From positions 70,088 to 134,087 of the forward strand of contig CALZJE010000003.1 in the NCBI GenBank assembly GCA_945787715.1: 64,000 nt of DNA. The letters are read 5' to 3'. The position numbers and the translations under genes were made by a program. Below the pieces are notes generated by a model. It saw only the letters and a program-made list of their open reading frames with translations. It was not told the DNA's origin and made no database searches. Of the stretch, positions 10,262-19,214 are shown piece after piece. The stretch is from an uncultured Ectothiorhodospiraceae bacterium. GTDB taxonomy: Bacteria > Pseudomonadota > Gammaproteobacteria > S012-40. The first letter of the stretch is position 1. Each line of letters begins with the position of its first letter.

Positions 10262-11608
10262 TTAAGCGCCAGCGAGTTTATCAAAAATTCTGAATCCAGC
10301 GAGATAGGTACCTATTGCAGATCCTAAGGAACTCAATATAAATATTAATAGGATTCGAGTTACCTGGTTTGAACGCCAGCCTTTGAGGCTGGTTGTATCT
10401 TTTCTTAAGCGACCAAAATCACCCACCTGTGGTTTTTTGATATAAATTTCGACAGCAGCGGTGACCATGCCAGCACCAATCATTGGATTTAATGACGTTA
10501 TTGGGGCGGCTACAAATGCGGTGATTATTGTTAACGGATGTGCTGACGCGATTAATGCACCAAGCGCAGCCAAGCCGCCGTTGATCACGACCCATTCAAG
10601 TAATAATTCGAACCCAAGCTCCGGGCTTCGATAAAATCCAATTCCAAAACCGACAAATATAACACCTACGATTAACCAGGGTAGATATTTAAACCAGGAC
10701 GACGAGGATGGTATTTTATCCAACTCTTCGATTTTATTAATTGGTTTAGAAATAGTTTTTTCATTGATGATTTTTTCCATGCCGTTCATATGGCCTGCAC
10801 CAACAACAGCGAGAACATGTTTGTAGTCGTTCTCAGCAATTTCTTTTTGCAGCCTTGCTGACATATAAACATCGCGCTCATGTATTAATGGCGTGAATAA
10901 GTGTTGCTCCTGCTCAGCAAATTGCGAAAATGCTGTTTCAAGCATATCGCCTTCTTTTAAATGTTCTATCTCTTCTTCGCTAACTTTTTCTTTAGAAATA
11001 ATGCTGCTAAATAGACCTGAGAATATTGCGAATCGTTTCCACCATGGAACATTGCGATAGATTCTTTTTAATGTTGTTCCAATCTCTCTATCAATAAGTA
11101 GAATGGGGAGGTTAGCTGCAGTTGCGTCATTAATAGCAACTTTCATTTCTGCGCCAGGCTCAATGTTAAATTGCTCGGCCATTCTTTGTTGGAATGCACC
11201 TAGCGCCAAACTTGCAGCAACCATGCTAGCGTTACCGGATTTTATGACGTTGAATAAATCCATTTTTTGCATGGCATCTGGATTAACGATGGAGTTATGC
11301 CTGCTCGGGCAAAGTTCCACGCCCACCGCATCGAATTGTTTGGTTGCAATAAGTTCTGCCACTTTGTCAGCACTTGCGCGCGAAACATGAGCGGTACCGA
11401 GAATCGTAACTTTACAGCCATTTATATCTACAGTAACGATGGGTTCTGATTTATCTACTTTTGCAGGTGTCGAAGTATCTATATCTTTGATGTTTTCTTG
11501 CATATATCTTTTCGTATAGTCGTTATTTAATGAGTAATTTCGAAGCGCTAATAATGTAATGGGAGTTTTGAAATCACCAGAGGAAGTGGATATGCTGTTG
11601 ACGGACAT
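10262..11608 (-). CDS. TraB/PrgY-like family membrane protein
   Basis: VTILGTAHVSRASADKVAELI, VGVELCPSRH, VVGAGHMNGMEKII, then C-terminal TM segments. Confidence 0.85.
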   Translation of the reverse strand: MSVNSISTSSGDFKTPITLLALRNYSLNNDYTKRYMQENIKDIDTSTPAKVDKSEPIVTVDINGCKVTILGTAHVSRASADKVAELIATKQFDAVGVELCPSRHNSIVNPDAMQKMDLFNVIKSGNASMVAASLALGAFQQRMAEQFNIEPGAEMKVAINDATAANLPILLIDREIGTTLKRIYRNVPWWKRFAIFSGLFSSIISKEKVSEEEIEHLKEGDMLETAFSQFAEQEQHLFTPLIHERDVYMSARLQKEIAENDYKHVLAVVGAGHMNGMEKIINEKTISKPINKIEELDKIPSSSSWFKYLPWLIVGVIFVGFGIGFYRSPELGFELLLEWVVINGGLAALGALIASAHPLTIITAFVAAPITSLNPMIGAGMVTAAVEIYIKKPQVGDFGRLRKDTTSLKGWRSNQVTRILLIFILSSLGSAIGTYLAGFRIFDKLAGA

Positions 11609-11700
11609 ATTATGTCAAATTAATAGTACATCCGATATAATCTGGAACTCTTAACGCAGCTTACTGGGTGTTGAGAGACTTGTCATTAGATTTCTAGTGT

Positions 11701-11826
11701 AGGGTCAGTTGACGTTTGAGTTTCGTTACTACCGGAGGCGCTTTTTTCACCCGTCAAGGCGGAAGGAGCGCCGTGTAGTCATTCTACATAAGCAACAGTG
11801 ACGAAACTCAAACGTCAACAGACCCT
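11701..11826. repeat. Long inverted-repeat (hairpin/MITE-like) element, copy A
   Basis: 28-nt arms AGGGTCAGTTGACGTTTGAGTTTCGTTA (11701-11728) and TGACGAAACTCAAACGTCAACAGACCCT (11799-11826) with 2 mismatches; nested stems GGCGCT/AGCGCC and TGTAG/CTACA. Confidence 0.85.
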
Positions 11827-11869
11827 TATGTTTATTTTGATTGATTGCTAACGACAGAGAGTTAAAAAC

Positions 11870-12190
11870 ATGAAACAAGTCTATATAGCTGAGGACAACA
11901 TAACAGCTCAATTGATGAAGGATTATTTGGCGTCCCGACGTATCGATTCAATAATAAAAGGCGAATTATTGTTAGGTGCAATCGGAGAAATACCCGCAAA
12001 TACTTTTCCTACAGTATGGATTGTTGAAGATGATGATTATGAGCACGCGCTTCAATTGGTAAAAAATTATGAAGATGGTTTGTCTAATGAACAAATTTTT
12101 AACAATGTTTGGCGGTGCGAAGGGTGTGATGAGTTAATCGAGGCCCAGTTTACACAATGCTGGAAATGTGGCGGTGAGAGAGTGCGTTAG
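11870..12190 (+). CDS. DUF2007-type putative signal-transducing protein with C-terminal zinc ribbon
   Basis: MKQVYIAEDNITAQLMKDYLASRRIDSIIKGELLLGAIGEIP...VWIVEDDDYEHALQLV; CxxC pairs CEGC and CWKC. Confidence 0.75.
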   Translation: MKQVYIAEDNITAQLMKDYLASRRIDSIIKGELLLGAIGEIPANTFPTVWIVEDDDYEHALQLVKNYEDGLSNEQIFNNVWRCEGCDELIEAQFTQCWKCGGERVR

Positions 12191-13644
12191 CTATTTAGTG
12201 CTTTATTGTTGGATATTAATTTTGCTTGAGATAGGGATTGTTCTGTTTTTGCAAATAGACCTGCTTCAGTTTCTGCTTCGTTCGGGTATGTAGATAGCCC
12301 GATATTGATGTTGATGTTCAATAATTTCCCATCCCCTATATTAATTGGGTTTTCTTGTATTGCTTCTTCGAGCCTTGTTGCTGTTTCAAGAGCTCCTCTG
12401 GTATCTGTTTCCGAGAGGATTACACCAAATTCATTACCCCCAAATCGTGAGGATAAATCCGTTGGCCGGATGGTTGAACAAATAGTATTCGCTACTGCGC
12501 AGAGAATTGAATCCCCTACTAGGCGACCATATTTTTCATTCACCTGTGTAAAGTTATCAATATCAATTAGCAACAATGAAAAAGCCCGGTCGTAGCGTTT
12601 TGCTCGCTGAATTTCCAAAGCTACTTCTTCCTGCAATTTCGTTCGATCATAAAGTCCAGTTAGATTGTCGTGTACTGATAAAAAGTTGAGCTCGTTTTGA
12701 ATATGTTCATAACGTTCAGCGAGCAGATTAAATGCCGATGCTAAATGTCCTAGCTCATCATTTGAATTAAAATTAATACGTTCAGCAGTATTTCCTTGTC
12801 CAAATTTGTTGACACTTTTTTCCATACGACGAATTGGTTGTATTACCGATTGGCGTAAAGAAAGTGCAGCCAATGCAGCGAGAAGTAATCCAAGCGAAAA
12901 AATCAAGGTAAGTGTTCCGATGGATTGCCATTCATTGTCTTGAGCAATAAAACGATGATTTTTAATCTCATCCAGTGCATTTTCGGATACTTCATCAAGC
13001 AATGAAACAGTGCGGCTTAGATGTCGTCCGAATTTGTCAACATTACTAACAAGATCACTCATGGGCGGGACATGGTCTAATGTGAGTAATTTTTCTCCAA
13101 TTTCCCGCGCTTGTTGCCACTCGCTCTGAGCTGAGACGAATAGCTCTCCATCGGGAGATGATAGTGTTTCGATCTTTAGTATGTTTTCAAACATGAGCTC
13201 GATATTACTCGCCAATCTCAAAAAAGAGTCTCTGTCGGCTGATTCACCACGATTGAGATATAAATGAAAAGGTAGTTCTGATTTTAAAATTTCGCTTTGG
13301 ATTTTATTAGTGGCGGTGAGTTCTTTGAGGGGTGCATCGATAATTTGCGTCAGTGAGCGAGTGTTACCCCTGATGGAATTATAAGCACTGTACATAAGTA
13401 CAATAATTGGTAGTAGCATAATTAATATACTAACAAGGATTCTTGTTCTCAGAGAATGCCACAAACTATTCAAATTTTTTAAAAACATGTAAATGCCAAC
13501 TGGTTTTATATTTGTTGTTGTTCCTGCTTCATTCAGAGCATAAATCAACGGCGTATATGTAAGTTGTTTGATGCTATGTATGTCGGCTGTTTGCGAGTGA
13601 ATATTAAACCTAAAAAAAGCAGTTAACCCATGAAATATACTCAA
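12187..13644 (-). CDS. Membrane GGDEF-domain protein with HAMP (motif GGNEF); internal start near 13488 likely
   Basis: TM segments, HAMP-like linker, DNLTGLYDRTKLQEEV...SRFGGNEFGVILSE; MFLKNLNSLWHSLRTRILV at 13488 looks like a more natural start. Confidence 0.85.
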   Translation of the reverse strand: MSIFHGLTAFFRFNIHSQTADIHSIKQLTYTPLIYALNEAGTTTNIKPVGIYMFLKNLNSLWHSLRTRILVSILIMLLPIIVLMYSAYNSIRGNTRSLTQIIDAPLKELTATNKIQSEILKSELPFHLYLNRGESADRDSFLRLASNIELMFENILKIETLSSPDGELFVSAQSEWQQAREIGEKLLTLDHVPPMSDLVSNVDKFGRHLSRTVSLLDEVSENALDEIKNHRFIAQDNEWQSIGTLTLIFSLGLLLAALAALSLRQSVIQPIRRMEKSVNKFGQGNTAERINFNSNDELGHLASAFNLLAERYEHIQNELNFLSVHDNLTGLYDRTKLQEEVALEIQRAKRYDRAFSLLLIDIDNFTQVNEKYGRLVGDSILCAVANTICSTIRPTDLSSRFGGNEFGVILSETDTRGALETATRLEEAIQENPINIGDGKLLNININIGLSTYPNEAETEAGLFAKTEQSLSQAKLISNNKALNS

Positions 13645-14114
13645 TGATACTTACTTAAGGGCGTAACGCAGCCTCTTGTTTTGCCTAGCGTTATGAAAAA
13701 AATTTGCTTCACTAACCAGTAAGTGAAGACCACTTTTTTCATTCGACAATTGATCCTGCATCGCCTAAAGCGCCTACTTTTGGTGTTCTCGATTGTTTGA
13801 TCCAGCCGCAACCTACCGATTACATCTATGTAAACGTAGTATTGTCCATCCTTGAATTTGCCCGCTATTCAAAACAATATTTTATGTTCAATTTCCACAT
13901 CTAATTGATTTTTCGAAAGTTAATAAGTGAAAGAGTTTGTTTTTGTCGTATAGATTAATACAATCATCTATCAATTTTTTAACCCTCTATCGATTAGTAT
14001 TAAAAAGTGAAGCAATAGTTCAGAAATCAACTGGATTGGAATTCACAGCAGTAGTTATTGGTATTACGCCAATATCTTGTACAGTGAATTCAGTTCAACC
14101 GATTTTTCTAGGAA

Positions 14115-14157
14115 TAAAAAAACCGCAACAACAAGGTACATTGTTACGGCTTTTTCT
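14115..14157 (-). terminator. Hairpin terminator downstream of nrdJb
   Basis: AAAAAACCGcAACAAcaaggtacaTTGTTaCGGCTTTTTC; U-tract present on both strands. Confidence 0.7.
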
Positions 14158-14222
14158 GGAGGGAGTCTTTGTGGTTTATACTGGACCCACTATACCACAA
14201 AAATTAGAAGGGTATCATTTTT

Positions 14223-14939
14223 TTACCCACATTTTGAATCACCGCAGTTCAAGCAAGTTAAACAGCCGTCCATTTTTATCATGGCTTTAGTGTTGCACTT
14301 AATGCAAAGTTCCGCGCTAGCAGGAAAACCGGCGTCTTTTGCATCAGTCGATGCCTGTTTTCCTTCAATTTCGGCTTTTTTTGCAGCAATAAACTGTTTT
14401 TGATGCTCATCTAGCTCGTCAGATTCAATTAATCCAATCATTTTTAAGTGCTGCTCAATCACATCGCCAATTTCAGCGACTAATGAAGGCATATACTTTC
14501 CGCCTTTTTTGAAATAGCCACCACGAGGATCAAAAACGGCTTTCAACTCTTCCACTAAAAAGGTGACATCACCACCTTTTCGAAAAACTGCTGAGACAAT
14601 TCGAGTCAAAGCAACAATCCATTGAAAGTGATCCATATTCTTAGAGTTAATGAATACTTCAAAGGGGCGGCGAATTTCGTGTTCAGTGCCGGGGTTTAAT
14701 ACCATGTCGTTAATGGTAACGTACAAAGAATGTTCAGAAAGTGGCGTTTTTAGTTTATATGTTGCGCCAACCAGCATTTCAGGTCGCGCAACTTTTTCAT
14801 GCATGTGTTCCACTTCAACGTCAGGCTCTTGATACTGAGCTTCTTCTTTGATTTCTTTTATTGTTTCTTCATCGTTTTTAACAACACTAAAGCCAACAAT
14901 TTTTTTTCCTATTTGGACACTCACCGGTGTTTCTCCCAA
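14223..14939 (-). CDS. nrdJb: Class II ribonucleotide reductase small component NrdJb-like (C-terminal Cys-rich part)
   Basis: Ends AELCIKCNTKAMIKMDGCLTCLNCGDSKCG (redox Cys tail); directly downstream of nrdJa; same organisation as pseudomonad NrdJa/NrdJb. Confidence 0.8.
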   Translation of the reverse strand: MGETPVSVQIGKKIVGFSVVKNDEETIKEIKEEAQYQEPDVEVEHMHEKVARPEMLVGATYKLKTPLSEHSLYVTINDMVLNPGTEHEIRRPFEVFINSKNMDHFQWIVALTRIVSAVFRKGGDVTFLVEELKAVFDPRGGYFKKGGKYMPSLVAEIGDVIEQHLKMIGLIESDELDEHQKQFIAAKKAEIEGKQASTDAKDAGFPASAELCIKCNTKAMIKMDGCLTCLNCGDSKCG

Positions 14940-14968
14940 AAATAATATTTTTGTTACTAAAATGACGT

Positions 14969-15097
14969 CCCAATGCGTTTAGGTTTTGTCTCAGAGCAAG
15001 GCATTTTTTGAGCGGAGAATGGGAGCATATGAAAAATATGTGACCATTCGAGTACAAAAAATAACGCCGCTCCGGGGCAAAAGATGAATGCAGTGGG
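14969..15097. repeat. Long imperfect hairpin element between nrdJa and nrdJb, copy B, resembling copy A
   Basis: Outer arms CCCAATGCGTTT / GAATGCAGTGGG and inner GGCATTTTTTG / CAAAAAATAACGCC, GAATGG / CCATTC; motif order resembles 11701-11826. Confidence 0.65.
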
Positions 15098-15103
15098 TGT
15101 TAT

Positions 15104-17275
15104 TTAGAATTTTCCGTAATAACCTTCTTTTAACGCATCATAGAGATTAGCCGCAGTATGCATTTCGCCATCATATTCAATCTCTTCGTCGCCTTTAACT
15201 TCAACGGTGCTGCCATCTTCAAGACTAAATTGATAGACCGTGTTTTGTAAATCTTTCTCTTTAACCAGAACACCCTGGAACGCTTCAGGATTAAAACGGA
15301 AAGTTGTACAGCCTTTTAATCCCTGGTCGTATGCATAGAGGTAAATATCTTTAAAATCGTCATAATCATAATCCGTTGGCACATTTGCAGTTTTAGAAAT
15401 CGAAGAATCGATCCATTTTTGTGCAGCAGCCTGAATATCGACATGAGCTTTTGGTTTAATATCATCCGCTGTGATGAAGTAATCCGGTAGCTTTTCATTC
15501 TCTGTTTCTGAAAATGGCAATGCATCCGGATTAATCAATTCGCGATATGCCAGCATTTCAAACGAATAAACATCAACTTTTTCTTTACTCTTCTTACCTT
15601 CACGAATAACGTTTCTGAAATAGTGATGCGCAAAGCTCGGCTCAATTCCGTTACTTGCATTATTCGCCAGAGAAAGAGAAATAGTCCCTGTTGGTGCGAT
15701 AGAGCTGTGATGAGTAAAACGTGCGCCGATTTGAGCAAGCTCTTCAACTAACTCAGGCTCTACTTCAGCAATTTTTTGCATATAGTTGCTGTATTTTGTA
15801 TGTAAGACTTTGCCTAAAACTTTATCGCCCACTTTAATGCCGTCTTTTTCCATTGCTGGACGTAAACGCATCATCGCTGGTGTTATTTCGAATTCCTCTT
15901 CCATGATCGGCGCTGGCGACTTTTCTTTGGCTAATGCTAGGCCAGATTTCCAGCCTTGCACAGCAAGCACTTTTGTTACTTCTTCAGTAAAGTCTACAGA
16001 ATTAGCTGAGCCATACTTCATGCCCATCATCGTTAGTGTCGATCCTAAACCGAGATAACCCATGCCATGACGTCGTTTGTGTAAAATTGCTTGCTCTTGA
16101 CCTTTGAGCGGTAAGCCATTTATTTCAACAACGTTATCTAACATGCGGGTGAAGATGTCGACAGCTTTTTTGAATTCATCCCAATCAAATTCAGCTTTGT
16201 CGCTGAAAGGTTTTTTCACAAAACGTGTTAAGTTGATTGAGCCAAGTAAACAAGAGCCATAAGGTGGAAGAGGTTGTTCACCACAAGGATTGGTCGCACG
16301 AATATTTTCGCAGAACCAGTTATTGTTCATTTCGTTGACTTTATCAATCAAAATGAAGCCAGGCTCCGCAAAATCATAAGTGGATGACATAATCATATCC
16401 CACAAACGACGAGCTCTAATGGTGCGGTAAACTTTACAAGCTACCTGACCTGTCTCGTTAGTGATATAAGATTCTGTAATCGGCCAATCACGCCAAATAA
16501 CTTGTGAATCGTCATTGATATCGATGCTGTCAATTTCTGCTTCGCTTTCTCTCATTGGGAATGCGAGTTTCCAATCTTTATCGCCTTTAACGGCTTCCAT
16601 AAAATCTTGAGTGATCAGTAGTGACAAATTAAATTGACGCAAGCGACCATCTTCTCGTTTGGCGCGAATAAACTCAATAACATCAGGATGCCCAATATCA
16701 AATGTTGCCATTTGAGCGCCGCGTCTGCCACCGGCAGATGAAACGGTGAAGCACATTTTGTCATAGATATCCATAAAGGATAGCGGGCCTGATGTGTATG
16801 CACCAGCACCAGAGACATAAGCACCTTTAGGGCGCAGTGTGGAGAATTCGTAACCGATACCGCAGCCTGCTTTTAGCGTTAGGCCTGCTTCATGAACTTT
16901 ATCGAGGATATCATTCATTGAGTCCTTAATAGTTCCCGAAACGGTACAGTTAATTGTTGATGTTGCTGGTTTATAGGCAAGTGCGCCCGCGTTGGACATA
17001 ATCCGCCCAGCAGGAATAACACCTTTTCGCAATGCCCAAAGGAAATTCTTTTCCCACTCTTTTCTTTTTTCTTTAGTCTCTTCCACTTCAGCGATGGCTT
17101 TAGCAACGCGTTTGTAGGTATCGTCGATGGTGATATCAACAGGGCTGCCCTCTTTATTGACGAGGCGATATTTCTTCTCCCAAATATCTAAAGAAGCAGA
17201 TTGATATTCAATTTCTGTCACTTCGTTAGGTACGGCTTTTAGATGTGCTGTTCTCATATTGGCGGTCTTCGTCAT
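15104..17275 (-). CDS. nrdJa: Adenosylcobalamin-dependent (class II) ribonucleotide reductase, catalytic component
   Basis: CGIGYEFSTLRPKGAYVSGAGAYTSGPLSFMDIYDKMCFTVSSAGGRRGAQMATFDIGHPD; NPCGEQPLPPYGSCLLGSINL; GTISLSLANNASNGIEPSFA. Confidence 0.93.
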   Translation of the reverse strand: MTKTANMRTAHLKAVPNEVTEIEYQSASLDIWEKKYRLVNKEGSPVDITIDDTYKRVAKAIAEVEETKEKRKEWEKNFLWALRKGVIPAGRIMSNAGALAYKPATSTINCTVSGTIKDSMNDILDKVHEAGLTLKAGCGIGYEFSTLRPKGAYVSGAGAYTSGPLSFMDIYDKMCFTVSSAGGRRGAQMATFDIGHPDVIEFIRAKREDGRLRQFNLSLLITQDFMEAVKGDKDWKLAFPMRESEAEIDSIDINDDSQVIWRDWPITESYITNETGQVACKVYRTIRARRLWDMIMSSTYDFAEPGFILIDKVNEMNNNWFCENIRATNPCGEQPLPPYGSCLLGSINLTRFVKKPFSDKAEFDWDEFKKAVDIFTRMLDNVVEINGLPLKGQEQAILHKRRHGMGYLGLGSTLTMMGMKYGSANSVDFTEEVTKVLAVQGWKSGLALAKEKSPAPIMEEEFEITPAMMRLRPAMEKDGIKVGDKVLGKVLHTKYSNYMQKIAEVEPELVEELAQIGARFTHHSSIAPTGTISLSLANNASNGIEPSFAHHYFRNVIREGKKSKEKVDVYSFEMLAYRELINPDALPFSETENEKLPDYFITADDIKPKAHVDIQAAAQKWIDSSISKTANVPTDYDYDDFKDIYLYAYDQGLKGCTTFRFNPEAFQGVLVKEKDLQNTVYQFSLEDGSTVEVKGDEEIEYDGEMHTAANLYDALKEGYYGKF

Positions 17276-17330
17276 ACTGCATCCTTAATAAATTAGGCCA
17301 CTTTTATTAAAATATTATCAGCCTCCGTAT

Positions 17331-17366
17331 AGATGTTGTATTTTAAATAAGCAAAACACAACATCT
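17331..17366. promoter_or_regulatory. 9-bp perfect inverted repeat in the nrdJa upstream region
   Basis: AGATGTTGT (17331-17339) / ACAACATCT (17358-17366), 18-nt loop, about 56-91 nt upstream of the nrdJa start. Confidence 0.45.
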
Positions 17367-17520
17367 TGTGGTTATGCGCGTAAGGTTAGGGCTAAATCTA
17401 ACTTTAGTCAAGTTCAATTGCTGGTGATAAAGTAGCCATTTAGATTATATATATCAATAACTTACGATGTTTTTCTTTTAATTCAGTGGGTTACGAAGTT
17501 GTGTGTAAATCCTTTTGGTC

Positions 17521-17536
17521 ATACTATATATTGTGG
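17521..17536. promoter_or_regulatory. Candidate NrdR box
   Basis: ATACTATATATTGTGG versus recalled consensus ACACWATATATWGTGT, 14 of 16 by eye; weaker half-site about 30 bp away (TTACGAAGTTGTGTGT, 17491). Confidence 0.5.
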
Positions 17537-17663
17537 TACGCAATTTTCATGATTGTTTCTCTTTTAATGTTTTTTTGACGCAATTACACTTGAATTTACC
17601 TGTCCTTAGCACCATTTTTATAGTGAGAACTAATGAGTTAACTAACTTCTAAGGAGATTTACG

Positions 17664-18113
17664 ATGAGTGGATTAATACGCCGAGAACCTTGGGGTCTAT
17701 TGGGTCAATTTCATGACGAGATCGACCGCCTGTTTCAAAATAAATTCCCATTAACTTCAAACGAAATGCCAAGTGTTGCATCAGATTGGGTACCTGCGGT
17801 TGATGTAAAGGAAGAGAATGATAAATATGTTATCCATGCGGATATACCCGGAGTTGATCCTAAAGATATTCATGTCAGCATGGAAAATGGATTTTTAACA
17901 ATCCGCGGCGAACGCAAACATGAAAAAAATGAAGCCGAAGAGGGTTTCAAGCGTGTTGAGCGTGTTAGTGGTACGTTTTTCCGCCGATTTAGCTTGCCAG
18001 ATACGGTTAATGCAGAAGGCATTACAGCTAAAGGACAAAACGGTGTATTGGAAGTAGTGATTCCGAAAGCGAGTCAGCCTCAGGCTAGAAAGATAAATGT
18101 TGTTGAAGGGTAG
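17664..18113 (+). CDS. Hsp20/alpha-crystallin family small heat-shock protein
   Basis: SDWVPAVDVKEENDKYVIHADIPGVDPKDIHVSMENGFLTIRGERKHE...GVLEVVIPKA. Confidence 0.95.
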   Translation: MSGLIRREPWGLLGQFHDEIDRLFQNKFPLTSNEMPSVASDWVPAVDVKEENDKYVIHADIPGVDPKDIHVSMENGFLTIRGERKHEKNEAEEGFKRVERVSGTFFRRFSLPDTVNAEGITAKGQNGVLEVVIPKASQPQARKINVVEG

Positions 18114-18181
18114 ATTGTTATCAATGTGGTGCTAGTCTGATTGGACTAGTGCTATTCTAATATTGAGCTACGTCGTAGTAT

Positions 18182-18212
18182 CGTAGCCAGGATGAAGCTT
18201 GCGGAATCCGGG
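18182..18212. repeat. REP-like intergenic repeat fragment
   Basis: CGTAGCCAGGATGAAGCTTGCGGAATCCGGG resembles the widespread CGTAGCCCGGATGAAGCGNAGCGGAATCCGGG-type repeat (recalled). Confidence 0.5.
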
Positions 18213-18389
18213 AAGAACTATCTCACCTCACTACTCCCTCAGGATAGTAAAAATTAGCAAAAGACACAGTCAAGATGGTTCACAAGTCTGACGACATCAA
18301 ATATTTGTGGATTGTTTTCTAAACTGAGACAGCAAAATGGAATCCTAGAAGAGCGAGTGGATTAAGAAAAAACACTCTATATGAAAAAC

Positions 18390-18765
18390 TCAATTAACTT
18401 TCTGGTAATACGGTAAACGCTCGTTAACTTTGTTGAGATAAATTTTACTTTCTTCAAAGGGGAGTTGATCTACTAATGTTTTAAAAACCGCATCGGCACT
18501 TTTTGCATTAATTGCATCAAATGATTTTTTCAATATGGAATTGCCAGTAAATGCCCTGGCGATATTTCCTAATCCTGAATTATAAGCGGCAATAGTACAA
18601 TAGAGTCGACTTTTAGGTTCAGTAACCCCCCCCCTGTAAATAATCATAATACATCACGTTGAAATATGCAGAGCCTAACTCCGTGTTATTTACATTGTTA
18701 TAGTTATATAAAAAGTTGGGGTGATTATTTTTTCTTTAAAAGCTTCGTTGTCTAAACTTGCTATT
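18390..18765 (-). pseudogene. Remnant of an MltC-like lytic murein transglycosylase (frameshifts plus 5' truncation)
   Basis: YCTIAAYNSGLGNIARAF; upstream in another frame PNFLYNYNNVNNTELGSAYFNVMYYDYLQG joined across a 9-G tract; a second frame break at a T5 run. Confidence 0.75.
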
Positions 18766-18896
18766 TAGCAAAACAACTTATTCATATGGAATCGTTATTT
18801 TATGATTTATTCATACAATTCCCAATGTACAAAATATAGTATAGCTCCATGATCCGGTGATGATTCAATCATTGATCATTAATTTTCCATCATAAA

Positions 18897-18978
18897 CCCT
18901 AATCCCTATTTAGAAACGCGAAATAATGTGCACCAAAAGAGCTTGTGTAGGATGCGTGTTTCTAAGTAGGGATTAGGG
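18897..18978. repeat. 82-bp inverted-repeat element (MITE-like hairpin)
   Basis: CCCTAATCCCTATTTAGAAACGCG (18897-18920) pairs with CGTGTTTCTAAGTAGGGATTAGGG (18955-18978), 22 of 24. Confidence 0.8.
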
Positions 18979-19041
18979 ATAAAGCTTAAACTACCGGCTT
19001 TAGCTATATAATGATATGCCTCACGAAATAAGGAGGTTGAT

Positions 19042-19180
19042 ATGGAATATAGGTACGGCAGTCATACGGTATACCAGATAGAGTATCACTTTGTATTGGT
19101 AAGCATAGATCATGTGCACATATTTGTGAGCTATCCCCCCTAATATGACTACAAGTGAAATTATGAGGTGAATTAAAGGA
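19042..19180 (+). pseudogene. IS200/IS605-family TnpA transposase remnant with internal deletion, frameshift and stop
   Basis: MEYRYGSHTVYQIEYHFVLV-SIDHVHIFVSYPP*; other frame PPNMTTSEIMR*IKG; RBS AGGAGG upstream; HUH motif (HVH) kept, catalytic-Tyr region missing. Confidence 0.85.
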
Positions 19181-19214
19181 GTGGGATAGAGTGGTCTATG
19201 GTTTTAAAAGAAGC

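Noticed and set aside
13645-13900. Intergenic stretch upstream of the GGDEF gene with several small inverted repeats (for example CTTCACT/AGTGAAG), considered as a third copy of hairpin family A/B
   Set aside because: Only short stems; similarity to A and B is too weak by eye to claim.
13937-14403. Two plus-strand ORFs (13937-14290, 14077-14403) near nrdJb
   Set aside because: They run through a terminator hairpin and antisense to the conserved nrdJb C-terminus; no domain recognised.
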